NCBI GenBank assembly: GCA_027186245.1
Contig: CP114498.1
Location: forward strand, 4,843,501 to 4,907,500
Direction: 5' to 3'
DNA: 64,000 nt
Source: Coriaria nepalensis
Lineage: Eukaryota; Streptophyta; Magnoliopsida; Cucurbitales; Coriariaceae
Positions 40,955 through 52,849 of the stretch are shown one piece after another. The translations under genes and the position numbers were made by a program. A model generated the notes under the pieces. It worked only from the letters and a program-made list of their open reading frames with translations. It searched no databases and had not been told where the DNA came from. Position 1 is the first letter of the stretch. The number at the start of each line of letters is the position of its first letter.

Positions 40955-43004
40955 AGATACCCCACCCCATCCAATATATATCTAAGAAATTTTTATTTCC
41001 TATGTAAGAAATTCAGGGGAGAAAATGAGCTTTTGACAAAATATTAACAGGGATTGGAAAATGAACATTTTCTTTCTACTTTTGAAATTATTATTAAGAA
41101 GCTTTTCGTCTATTTCATGAGTGAGATGATGTTATTGACGCTGTGTTCTTTACAACGAATGTTGCTTTGTTGAGAGAATTTTTGATAAAATTGCCAGTAC
41201 ATTCACTTTGAATTAAGCTCATCTCTCTCTTTCTCTTTCTCTATATAAGTACAGTAGTGTTCAGTTCCATTCAATTATTTGTCTCAGAATATTTTATTAT
41301 TGTCGGTGGAATCAAACTTGTAATTATCACATCGCATATATAATATATATATCATAGTATTAATTGCATTTTTCATTCATATTGAGTTTAGCTTTTATTA
41401 CTTCGTTCCATACGTGTTCATCCTCCTAATTCATGTATAATTAAAATAGAATTTCTTAATCCTTTCGGCCCCTTTTTTTATCAAGTAGTCTGTTGAATTT
41501 TTTGCTAATGTGGAAGTGGTATGCCATGTCATAAAAAGGAATTAAAAAGTTAGACATGACATTTTGATATAATTAATATGGCATGCCGGCGTCACACAAA
41601 AATTAATAGATTAACTTATTTGTAAAAAAAATAATCAGAATGGAAAGAAGTTTCTATCATAGTAATAAATACTATTGAAAAAAGAAAATGAAAGGTTAGG
41701 AGATATAGATGTGATTTTATATATATATGATATATAATTAATTTCAAAATTAATATAATTTTAAAAAATAAGAAATATATCAAAAGTAATAAATAAACAA
41801 AGAGTTTTTTACACTAGCTTTAGTGTTTTCATTTTTGTCTTAGACTTTGGTTTAAATTTAGAATTCAATGCATTTATGTTATATACTCTTACATAAAGTT
41901 TTGTTTTTATTATTGACAAAGAAGGGTTCATCTTTAAAGTCGAAGAAAAATTATCTTATTGGATGAGATCATTTATGATAATAGTTAAAGTGTATATTCT
42001 AAATTTAAATAGATAAAACTTATCTCAATATGAACATGTTAAGAAAAGTTTGATTTGATTCAAACAAATCTTGACATTAACGATTAAATCATGCAAATTA
42101 AACAAGTATTCACAAAGTTGTATCTTATGGATATTTTAGGTCAAATTGATTCTAAATAAATAACAACTTGTAAACCATTATTTATTAAGTATGATAATCG
42201 GTTTTCTTTTAGTAGAAAAGAAGAATAAGATCGTCTCTTAATAGATACCTCCTAGATCGTCTCTGAATCAACTTGTAAACCTTATTAGATATGTTTTGAT
42301 TAGTGAGATTAATCTTCAAAAATATTCAAGGGTTATGTCTAAAAATATTATTACGACGTACGAAAGAGAATTCCCTCCGGTTTCCTTTCTCTTCTACTAT
42401 ATATGAGATATAGAGTGGTAAAATTTTTTCATTAAGCCATATTGTGATATAGAAATATTATTGGAAACGAGGTTTGAAAAGTGTTATCTTGTGTGATGTC
42501 CTAAATTGATGTTAGGATACCATTTCCATCACATGGTATAATAAAAGATGTTTGTTATGTAAAATCACTACCTTCTATAGAATGATTTAAAAAAAAAAAA
42601 AAAGAACTAGTGGGAGGAAGATAGAACTTGAAGAAATTCAATAATCACAAAATGATTATAAATTGAGAATTCTATATTTACTTAACCGAGATGACTTCAA
42701 AATAGGCACAAAGGAATTATAGGTTCAATATTTTTCTAATGGGCTGCACAAAGGATTCAAAGGTTCAATATTTTTCTAATGAGCTTAAACAACATGGATT
42801 TTTAGTAGAAAATCCTAATAAGGATTTAATCATGGATGATAACCCTATGATACATTTCGAATCTATTAGTAGATTGGATTTCAAGAAATAAATGCATATG
42901 AAGGAATAGTTCTTAAATGATGCACAAATATTGTTTGCACTTACAATCAGCTGTTATTATCAAATATAACAAGAGGATGTGAAATACCTTGCGCTAAACA
43001 GTAA
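40955..43004. other. Spacer downstream of SRP14
   Basis: The first part holds the SRP14 3' UTR. A TC-rich run is at 41222-41243, with TATATA stretches near 41336 and 41718. AT-rich DNA follows, in which faint copia-like phrases may exist from about 42060, but I cannot support a domain before 43005. Confidence 0.5.
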
Positions 43005-43262
43005 CCTCGAATTAGAAGTATATATAATGCAACCTAAGGTTTTTCACATAAAATTACACACAGAAGTTGTGAAAGATACAAGGATCTATTAATGGATTGA
43101 AAACAAGTATCTCAAAATTGGGACATTTGTTTGGATGAAGTGATCAAATTGTTTGATTTCATAAAATATAAAGATGATCCTTGTGTGTACACAAAAGTTA
43201 GTGAGAGTATAAAATGTTGATAAATTCCTTACAAAGATGACATACTACTCAGTAAAGAATGA
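43005..43262 (+). mobile_element. Copia reverse transcriptase fragment
   Basis: Frames read EVYIMQPKVFH, INGLKQVSQ, KYKDDPCVYTKVSES and DDILLSKE in order, matching the copia reverse transcriptase stretch from (E)VYMEQPKGF through GLKQASR and the catalytic DD. It is interrupted by stops. Neither LTR is seen nearby. It is a separate remnant from copia-3, which lies downstream in its own gag-first order. Confidence 0.7.
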
Positions 43263-43858
43263 AATAATTATGATGCAAACTGTTAAACTGTAATCGTCAA
43301 AATATTTCTTCATAAAAGTTTGGATAAATAATCTTTTGTTAAAATCTATGGAAATAGATTCAATAAATTTGCCTCTCTTAAGAGGTGTCAATAAAAATAA
43401 TAAGAGAGGTATAGTTTAATATAGTTCCCTGTGCTTTGGCGATATAGTCTATCATATATATTATATTATGTATATAATCTAATATAGCCCTCACTCTTAA
43501 GAGTTACGAGCAAAAAATCCAATATAGCCCTCAGTCAAGTTTACAGTCTCTAAAATCTGTGTTCTTGCTTCAATACTTCAAATTCCATAAACTTCACATC
43601 AGAGAAAAACAAATCGTATTCAGTTTTCTTTGCAATACACAAAGCTTATAGTGTTTAGACTCACATTAACACTTCTATCTAATAAATATCTAACAGCAAG
43701 CTATATTGACTGGCAAGCTGTGGTGCATTAGTTTCATATTTGTATCATTGAAAAAAATGTATTACTAACATGATACGATTATGCTTTTATGATTTTACAT
43801 AATGATCCCTAGGTTCATATTTTCATTATACACTTTTGGAAAAAAATAAAATACATAA

Positions 43859-43908
<50 letters not shown>

Positions 43909-44344
43909 ACTCAATATCCTTCCTTCGAAATGCAAATTCATATACATAGTAAAAAGTACTACTGATGACGCGAAATTGAAGTTAATGAAAGCTGTCATTT
44001 CAGATCATGGAAATAAGTTGCACGGAGATCGGCTTGCAAGGCATTTTACGATATGGATTTTTTGGAGTTTTCAGTTTCCAAATAAAGTATTAATGTTGGA
44101 CAGTGGCCTCTAGTTTAAATGACGAGTTTTTATTGTTCTTTGGGTTTTAGGTGGTGTAAAATCAAACTGTGAACTTCCTTTTCCCATGCATTTAAAAAGA
44201 AAATAAAGGTTTTTCACTCAATGACAAATTAGGTACACAAGTTGATCATGTTATGATCAATGCAAATTAACAAGTCTATGTTTACATTGGGAACCGGAAA
44301 CAGCGGTAGGGGAAAGCATGGATGAGTTTTTCAGGAAAAGAAAG
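43263..44344. other. Spacer with (TA)n microsatellite
   Basis: No gene is seen. A (TA)n run of about 22 units is at 43863-43906. The open frame across it is an artefact of the repeat. The rest is AT-rich and unassigned. Confidence 0.55.
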
Positions 44345-44574
44345 TGTATGTTTACATGTTATGATTATGTATTCTAGATATTTTCATTGTAATGCAATTT
44401 AGATTCAGTTTTACATATTAATTCAATACAAGCTTCGGTTTTTATCCAGGATTTTATCAAGTTCTTGTTTTTTGCTCACAATCTTTTTTTTTCTTTTACT
44501 GTTATTTAGGTTTTCGAGTTTAATCATACTCAAACAAACTCAGATCTTCAATTTTTTCAACATTATATCAGAGC
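44345..44574 (+). repeat. Possible 5' LTR and primer-binding site of copia-3
   Basis: TTTTTCAACA ends at 44562 and is followed by TTATATCAGAGC (44563-44574), a two-mismatch version of the tRNA-Met primer site TGGTATCAGAGC. The LTR would lie upstream; TGTATG at 44345 is a candidate start, but no matching 3' copy was found, so the left boundary is a guess. Confidence 0.5.
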
Positions 44575-44674
44575 ACTGTAGGCCTTCTATTGTCCTCAAT
44601 CTCATCTTCTAAAGCACCTCCAAATATGTTTCAATCTAAAACACCATAAACCAAGCAAAAAGCAAACTTCACAA

Positions 44675-47110
44675 TATGTCTAGTGGAAAGTGGAACTTGA
44701 CTGGACCTCCAATATTTACTAGAGAAAGCTATTAGTTTTGGTCAGCAAAAAATGACCACATATCTTAAAGCACTTGGTGTATGGGAAACAGCGGATGAAG
44801 AAGAGGACTACACAGTCCAATAGATCAGGAAATGAAAGTGGCTAAGCAAAACAACTATAAGAGTTTGTCAACACTTCATTCAATTAGTGATGACATCTTC
44901 ACTCGGATCATGAGCGTAGAAGTAACAAAAGAAGGTTGAGATCTCTTAAAAACATAGCTTCAAGGGATAGTTAGAGTTATAACATTAACTTCATTTGTAA
45001 GGCTAAAGATGAAGGAAGAAGAAACTATCAAAGACTATACAAGTAGATTGATGCAAGTTTCCAACCAGATAAAGTTATTATGAGCATATGTAACTGAGAA
45101 GATGATAGTTGATAAGATTTTGGTTAGTGTACCAACTAGGTTTAATTCTAAGATTGATGCAATAAAAGAAAGGAAAAATCTAAACACCCTGACACTATCA
45201 GAGCTTAGTGGCTCTTTTCAAGCCAAAGAGTAAGGAAATTCAAAACTCAAAGTAGGGAGACAAAAGGAGCTTTCATGGCAAAGAAGAAAGGCAAGTCTCG
45301 GAAGAGTCATTCCACATACTCAGAAGGTTCTAATAGCTCTGGAGGAGCTCAGAACTCAAAGAAGACACAATTTTCTCCTTGTACCGTTTGCAAGAGGAAG
45401 AATCATACAGATAAGAATTACTATTACAAGGGAAAACCACAATGTAACTTTTGTAAGTTGGCCATGTTGAGAAAGATTTCAGAAGAAATCAAAGAGCCAA
45501 TTATCAACCTCAAAGAACCAATGCAGTAGAAGTAGAAGTTAAAGAGGAAGAACTGCTCTTTATGGCCAAAGAATCTGTCAAGCATAGATCAAAAGATGAA
45601 TGGCTTATAGATAATAGCTATACAAACCATATGACTCATAATGAGAGTCTTTCCAAATATGTGGAAAGAATTTTCGCAACCACACAGTTGGAAATAGAGT
45701 GGGAGTTTTTGCTCATGGAAGATGAACTATATTTATCAAAACTAGAAAAGGCAACAAATTGATTGCCAATGTATTTCTAGTCACTAGATTGCAGCACATG
45801 TTACTTAGTGTTGGCCAACTCATAAAAAATGGTTGCACCTTGTTGTTCAAAGATGAGCATTGCACCCTCTTGGATGTAAGCAAGAAGCAAGTTATGAGAG
45901 TTCCATTAAGTCATAATAACTTTTTTGTTCAGTGAAGTCACAAGCCTTAATTTGCAAGAAAGATGAATCATGGAAGTTGCAGAAGAGGTTTGGCCATTTT
46001 GAAATTCAAAGACAATGGTTAAATATTTACCTCAAGTAGAACTTCAAGAGCAAATCTATCAAAACTGCCAACTTGGAAAGTTAAAGAGAAGATCATTTTT
46101 TAAATATCGGGCTCATAGGGTAGAAGAAAGACTTGAATTGGTACATTCACACATGTGTGGACCAATGAATGAGGCTTCTTTTAATGGAAGCAAGAATTTT
46201 TTTCATCTTTATTGATACTATGTCAAGATTATGTTGGATTAGTTTTTGAATGAGAAATCAAAAGTGTTCAGTGAGTTTGTGAAATTCCAGTATCTTGATG
46301 AGACTCAAAGTGAGAGAAGGCTAAAAGTATTTAGATCAGACGATGGTGGAGAGTACATATCCACTGAATTCAAACACACTGTGATGACTTGTTAGTAACA
46401 AGAAATGAACTTGTCATGATACAAACGTTCAAGTAAGAGATGAAGCTTAAGTTTGAGATGACATATTTAGGGTTGAATTACTTTTTGGGAATAGAGATTC
46501 AACAGCTTGAAAAAGAGATATTTCTCTCAAGAGCAGTATATAAAAGGTTTGATCAAGAAGTTCAAAATGGAAGAAAGAAAGCCAATGTATACTCCTTTGG
46601 CTGCTAATGAGAAGCTTGTAGGGATGATGGTTCTAAAAGAGCTTATGAAACTTTGTACATAAACATAATAAGAGGATTGATAAATTTGACTATAACTAGG
46701 AAAGACAATATGCACTCTATCAATTTATTATTTTGATTCATGCATAATCCTACTGAAATGCATATGAGACCTGCAAAGAGGTTACTTAGATATCTCATTG
46801 GCATATAAAATTTTGGGATTTGGCTTAGAGGAGAAGAGCTAATCCTAGAGGGATATATGGATAATGACTAGGTAGGTTCTATGGATGTTTGTAATAACAT
46901 AAGTGGCTTATGTTTCATTCTAAGATCTAGTTTTTTTTTTAGTTCAAAGAAGCAAGCTATAGTAGCCCAATCAACAGTAGAAGTAGGATGATTCACTGCA
47001 AGTCAAAAAATCAACTTGTTGATGGGTTTACTGAATCACTTCCTAGCTACAAGTTTGAGTATTTTAGAAGCATGATGAGTATTATTAGCAGTGGTTTTAA
47101 GGAGGAGTGT
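44675..47110 (+). mobile_element. Copia-3: decayed Ty1/copia element with an internal deletion
   Basis: Gag begins near 44675 (MSSGKWNLTGPPIF). A zinc-knuckle-region frame at 45275-45529 has paired CxxC motifs. Protease region near 45600 reads WLIDNSYTNHMTH, with Asn-Ser in place of the catalytic Asp-Ser/Thr-Gly. Integrase follows with LVHSHMCGPMNEAS near 46140 and FRSDDGGEY near 46330. At about 46380 the sequence passes directly into the late reverse transcriptase phrase DDLLVTRNE, so the rest of integrase and most of reverse transcriptase are missing. Then come YFLGIEIQQ, the RNase H remnant and SSKKQAIVAQST near 46945. A purine tract AAGGAGGAGTG near 47099 may be the polypurine tract. The element is dead. 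Confidence 0.82.
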
Positions 47111-47739
47111 TTGAAGATCATGAAATCACTTTCTAATGAACATTCAATGTGATTAGATTTTACTTTTTATGGTAGTTGGATTTTGGTGTTGACTCTTAAT
47201 CCTACTTTTCAAGGAGGTTGATTCAAACTTGCTCTAAGAAATATCAACTTGATCGGATCAGAATTGAGTAAGTTACAACTCATATCATAATTATTTACTT
47301 TTGAAGCTTCTATTAGCCGATCTGCAAGGCAAGTCTGCAAATTCGGAATAAATTCGATACCATTTTGGTTTCAGCAAGTTTTGGTGCTTTTGGTGGAGTA
47401 ATTTTATTATCGAATCCGTTTTTGGTCAAAGTTGATATTTTGACAGCCTAGTTCGTAAGTTAACTGTGCAAAGAGACAACTTTTCTGCAGTGTTTAAGTT
47501 TTTACTTTATATACAATTTTTTCTAGTATTGACACTTAAGCTCGTAGAGGCTGTAGAATTTTTTTTAATGTTGCTGCTCTTATTAAGCATGTTTTACCTT
47601 GCTTATTAATGTTGTAGATTAATTTTTATTAACCATGTTTTACATAGTCTTCCAATGCATATTTTAGCTTGCTTACAGCCTCCTAAAAGCATTTTTGTTA
47701 AACTGAAACAAACTTTTTCCAATATTTTTTTTTATCAGA
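47111..47739. other. Spacer between copia-3 and LINE fragment
   Basis: This would include any copia-3 3' LTR, but its sequence does not match the proposed 5' LTR. TTAAGCATGTTTTACCTTGC-like phrases recur near 47584 and 47630. No gene is seen. Confidence 0.5.
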
Positions 47740-48770
47740 ATTATTAAATTAATAAAATTCACTGGTGTAAGTGGGATTCTTTATGTTTACCTACTGAAGA
47801 AGGAGGTATAGGTATTAGAAACTTGGAGGATATTTGCACTGCTTGGTCTATTAAACATTAGTGGAAAATCAAATCAAGCAATTCTCTTTTAGCTTCCTAT
47901 GTTCAAGTTAAATTCAGAGAAAAACTCTTTCAGCATAATGTTATCATTTCTGGATCAAATCTTGGTAATATTGCACAGGATAATATTATGTGGTTTATAG
48001 GAGATGGCTCTAGAATTAATGTGTGCCAGGATAGGTGGGTTAGCTCCGGTCACCTTATTAAACATGATCACTTAGCTCAGGACATGACCGTCAAATACCT
48101 TAAAGTTGATACAGATTCAAATTGGGAGCTTTTAGTCTTTCGGTTTTGAAGATAAACTTAATGAAACCTTTTCTATTCCTTTTGGTCTAGGCACAAATAC
48201 TCCAATCTAGAAAGATGATACTGGCGGAAATTTTCTTTGGCCAGTGCTTGGGGGACAATTAGGAGGAAAAATATGTGACTAATAGCATGTCCAAGGCTTC
48301 TTGGTCTAAATATATCCCAGACAAAATTTCTCTCTTATTGTCGAAACTCATTAGATCATATCTTCCTTTGGATAGTAACGTAAGTAAAAAGGAGTTTCAT
48401 TTGCCTCTATGTGCTGCTTATGTTGCAAGGCTGTGGAAAGCAAAACTCATTTGTTCCTCAAATGTCCTTTTGCTAAGAGTATTTGGAATTGGGCTCAAGG
48501 CCTTATTGGGATGATTTTAAAGATTTAGTTTCTTTCCATCATCTCATCACCTTTGGCTTTCCTAGAGTAATAAAGATTCAGATTGCTCCTAGTCTCAAGC
48601 TTTTTTTTCTCTCATTCTCTAGTTTATTTGGAAATCTTGATGCTCTAAGCTTTATGACAATATTGATCCTAATATTCAAAATTGCTCTAATGAGATTCTT
48701 TTTCATATCAGGGTGCAGTTCAACAAATTCGAAGGCTTCATACTTTCTATGCAGGAAATGATGATTTTGC
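47740..48770 (+). mobile_element. L1-type LINE reverse transcriptase C-terminal fragment
   Basis: Frames read WCKWDSLCLPTEEGGIGIRNLED near 47770 in shortened form (LPTEEGGIGIRNLED), then IMWFIGDGSRINVCQDRWV near 47985, and a zinc-finger (zf-RVT) region with IPDKISLLLSKLIRSYLPLD near 48310. This order is that of the C-terminal end of plant L1 ORF2 proteins. Stops and frameshifts break the frame. Neither the endonuclease part nor a poly(A) tail with target duplication is seen. Confidence 0.75.
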
Positions 48771-51700
48771 AGCTCCTTAAAATCTTAGCTTTTCCTCATC
48801 CAAGACATCTGACCCTTCTTAAATGGCTTCGTCCAATTGCTAACTGTCAAAAGTAAAATGTCGATGGATGTAAGACAGATTTGTCCCTTAGATATTAGAA
48901 GAGAGACATTCAAGTCGTTACTCAGGAATAAAATATTACATAACCAACAATAATTCCGAGTAACCTTTCTAAAAAGATTAACATACAAATCTAAATTAAT
49001 ATTTTTGAATTATTACACAATAATAATTATAATTATAATAAAATAATATTAAGGAGAAAAAGTATTAAAGTGAATAGGTGACTTCACCAACTCACTCCCC
49101 CTCCCCGTCTTTACATTATAGGATAATATGATTTGGATAGTGTAGGTTTAAAAGTAAAAAAAAAAAAAAGAAAACCTAAGAGTCCCCTCTCCACCTTATC
49201 TTTCAATCTTTCCGCCTACCATCTCTAGTCAAATATAGAAGTTGAAATTTGGATTAGTGTCTCATAGTCATTCTATGATAGACACATGTTCTATCTAAGG
49301 TGGCTAATTTTCACTCTTAACTATCCATTTGACCATCGAACTAGACTTGCAAAAAGAAATTCATGTAACTACTTTTACCAAACTCTTTGCGCATGATATT
49401 ACTGGATTTGCTTTAGAAATGAGTTTCATGATTATTCCATTAAACTTGGATTTCAATTAAATATTTTTAGGGCGACAAGCATCAAAATTTATGAAATTTC
49501 ATGTATAGATATATTGTATAAGTTGACCATTTGATTTTGTTAATGTTGAGTTAAATATTTACAACACGTACACTAACTTTATTAAGGGGTTAGAAGTACA
49601 TATTAAACTTAATACAATTTAGTTATGCTCAAGAAGGTAATCAAGTGTTCTAATTCCTATTGTAGAGTTTGTTTTGGTTTGGAAAATCAAATAGGTTACG
49701 AGTAGGGTCGGGAATTGAGAAATGTACAAAATTCTTTGTTAGAATAGCACTGATGTTTGGTAAATAAAGTCTCACCTATAATGCAAGTAAGTCATATGTT
49801 TAATATCTATTGAGCTTGATATTGTTAAAATTGATATGAATGCAATATAATAAGCTAAATATTGAGTTGATGAAAATTTATTATTTAGTGCTGTGATTTT
49901 ATATAATATGTTGGAAACATAGTTCATGTTGCATAAATATTTATATACGTTTTCTAAAAATATTGGAAGGACTACTAGTTTCTTGCAAAGATAGAAAAGA
50001 ATAATGTTATGCTATTATTTAATAAGCATGGTACATGACATAACATAAGAATAACATTGTAGTGAGTTGCTACCTTGTCAAAGCGAATTGAGGGGAGTCG
50101 TTGACCCCAAAGAATTTTCGATCAGGGCTGACCGAGAAAGGTCGTTTATCCTAAATGTGATTTTATCAGGACGGACTGAGCGGAGTCGCTAATTTTAGAT
50201 ATTACCACTCATAAAGGACCATAGATCATAATAATGCCGGCAGTAGCATCCTTAAGGGCTCCAAGCAGTAGCATATAAAAGAACATGCCATTTCAATAGC
50301 AAGTTTTAACAAAATGTTCAAAATTATTCATTTGAGTTATTTATTCAATATATCAAATATACATGTTGTGCTTGTGAGATAGGAACATTATTTACTGAGC
50401 TTTTCGCTCATAATAGTTACTTATGTTGTAGGTAAGCAAAAGGAAAAATATGTAGCTTCATGATATGGTGATTGAAGTATGATCGACTTAGAGTAGAGTA
50501 CATAGGGGCCCAATCTATTGTAAGATAAGAAAGTTTAAAAATATAATTTTGGGAGGCCTTTAAACGTATTTTGAGAAGTTTCTAAGAGCAATATTTTGTT
50601 TTATCAATAAAGTTATGAATATTATGTAACTACCTGTACTGTTCAGATAGTTATTTTCCTATGCTTTTCCTCGTAAAATCAGAGTAAATGTTTTTTTGCC
50701 ACAATGGACTTAGTTTCAAAGAAACCTTTTTAAAAATTTCTTCATTAAAAGAGTTTCTTACTTAGTAGCAACATCTAATCATATGAAAAATATGTTTTAG
50801 TGTTACTATTAAACATGCATGTGAAAAGTATGTTTTAGTGTTACTATTAAGAAGGTTCTCAAACCTTTTATAAGAAGGTTCTCAAAACTTGTAAAAGAAG
50901 GTTCTCAAAACATTAGCTGAGTCTTTACAATGCACCAAAATATTTATAACTATCCTTATTTACAATATTAAAGAGGAAGTTCACAACGTAACTATAGTCC
51001 CGGTACCACTACCTCCTCCGAAATTATTGCACTCTCTTAGAAAGTTTGTTAGAATAACTAGATCTGTTACTTACCCTTTAGTGCCTACAACTTGGAACGT
51101 AAGATGTGAGTTTTCGCTCAACAAGTACAAACATAACCGTCATAAATGCATGTGATATATGAAACATGTAATATATAATAATCTTGAAACTCATATTCTT
51201 CATAAGAGTTATTACATGCTCTTACCTTACTCTTTCTTACACTTTCTTAATTTTTCTTTTATTGGGCCTTGTGTATATACAAATTGAGCGCTTGACTTAT
51301 GGAAAGATGGGGGAGCGACCCGATTCGAACTTTCCTATGGTCCTTGCATGCCTCGGCATATATGAGCATAACTTTACATAATCCTCTCTTCATTGGGCCT
51401 CGACCCTTCCTTCAAGAGGTTGGTACGACACTAAGCTATTCTATCTCATTTCTTTGTATCTTCATATACCTCTTAATTTCTTAATATGAAATATGAAGTA
51501 AACTTTGCATGATGCTCATGGGTGCATATTCTGACATGAGTGCATGTGAGTTCAGTAAAGAATAATCTGCACATATGAAACAAAGAAGGATGCTGAAATT
51601 TATCGCCGGCAAAATGCATCTGACGGCCAAGTTAGCCAAGAAGATGGTGGATAAGTAGGAATGAGCTCGCAGCTTATTAATGGAACAATGAAATTAACGA

Positions 51701-52849
51701 TAAGGGGAGAAAAAAGCCATGAATGTGAATTCTCTCTCAACGCTACTAAGTTTTCCTTATATGTTTTCCTTGCGGGAGAAACCATCACTCAACCTACTTT
51801 CCAGCTGATCCCTTCCCATTAGAGGTGTGGTTACGCGTAATGCTCCTGTGCCACTGTTACATTCCTTTCCTTGGTCTGTGTCTGTTAGAAGATATGCTCC
51901 TCACTACCTTGTACCTCATTTCGCTAGGTTTCCTCCTCCTAGCATATGAGATGAGGTCAACACCCAACCAATGACCTCTTTTTCAAGCGGAAGAGGGACT
52001 CCTCCCTGTTACGTAATATATGGTCATTTTTCATTATGTATTTGTTAAGCTTGATGTTGTTAGGGTTTATCTAGCCCAATATAACTACTTCTTACTTTGC
52101 ACGATTTCATAATTTCTATAGGCCTAATCTGGTTGTTTGATTAGACGCTCTAATAACTACCCTAACAAATAGCCCCTTGTCACATCATTAGCACACAATT
52201 TGAGGGGGTGGTAGTGCATCACGCCTCTTTAGGTCTCTCACTCAAACTCTAGACACATCTTCCCTAGTATTTCTCGTGCATCTTTTCACTAAAAGCCACT
52301 CATTACTCTTGTTAATTATGGTTTTCCTACCATTTTTGCTTTTGCAAATCATATGCTTTGATTGGTCAAGGCATCTATTATTTATGGGCTACTCCTTGCT
52401 CTTTGCTCCTCAATTCAAGTTTTTTTTTTCTATCACTTTCTTCTTCTCCCTATTATGCTAGAGGAATAGAAAGAATTACTCAATATATCTTAATAGGAAA
52501 CTGCTTGGGCCCTATAAACAACTCCACTCAATCTTTCTAGAAGGCCTTCATTTCTATTATTTTAGCCTGTGTTCAAGCGACACTTTGTGCATCTTAAGGC
52601 TTTGTCAAGTATCGTGAGTAAGTCTCTTCTCCTTCCATTCTTTTATGCATACTCTTTGATCATTAAATGTTTTGTAGATAGTTTTAAACACCAAAAAGTT
52701 AAGGCTTCATATTGGTTCCTCTCATCGACTATTTAGCCTATTGTTGAGAAGATTGTGCCCATTGCCTCTGGTTTAGTACTCTTTTAAAATATTCATCTTC
52801 TTATACTCCTTCCTAATGTAGGAAAATGACATTTGAGTATTCTAACTCG
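48771..52849. other. Long unassigned repeat-like region
   Basis: About 4 kb with no convincing gene. Phrases such as GAGCTTTTCGCTCA (about 50396) followed by TGTAGGTAAGCAAAAGG, and GGAGTCG motifs near 50095 and 50172, look like repeat DNA of an LTR-element type, but I could not find LTR ends or domains. Two short local duplications lie at 50780-50930. AAAAT-rich DNA is at 48990-49060. Confidence 0.45.
50780..50930 (+). repeat. Two small tandem duplications
   Basis: A unit containing TATGTTTTAGTGTTACTATTA occurs twice (about 50783 and 50828 by shorter phrase TTTTAGTGTTACTATTA), and AGAAGGTTCTCAAA occurs three times (about 50850, 50873, 50897). Short local slippage duplications. Confidence 0.75.

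Noticed and set aside
43795..43998. Minus-strand frame with a Tyr-Ile repeat
   Set aside because: It is a translation of the (TA)n microsatellite.
47099..47220. Candidate polypurine tract and 3' LTR for copia-3
   Set aside because: The sequence after the purine tract does not match the proposed 5' LTR, so a 3' LTR is not claimed.
51318..51360. GATTCGAAC phrase resembling a tRNA T-arm region
   Set aside because: No cloverleaf or acceptor pairing could be built around it.
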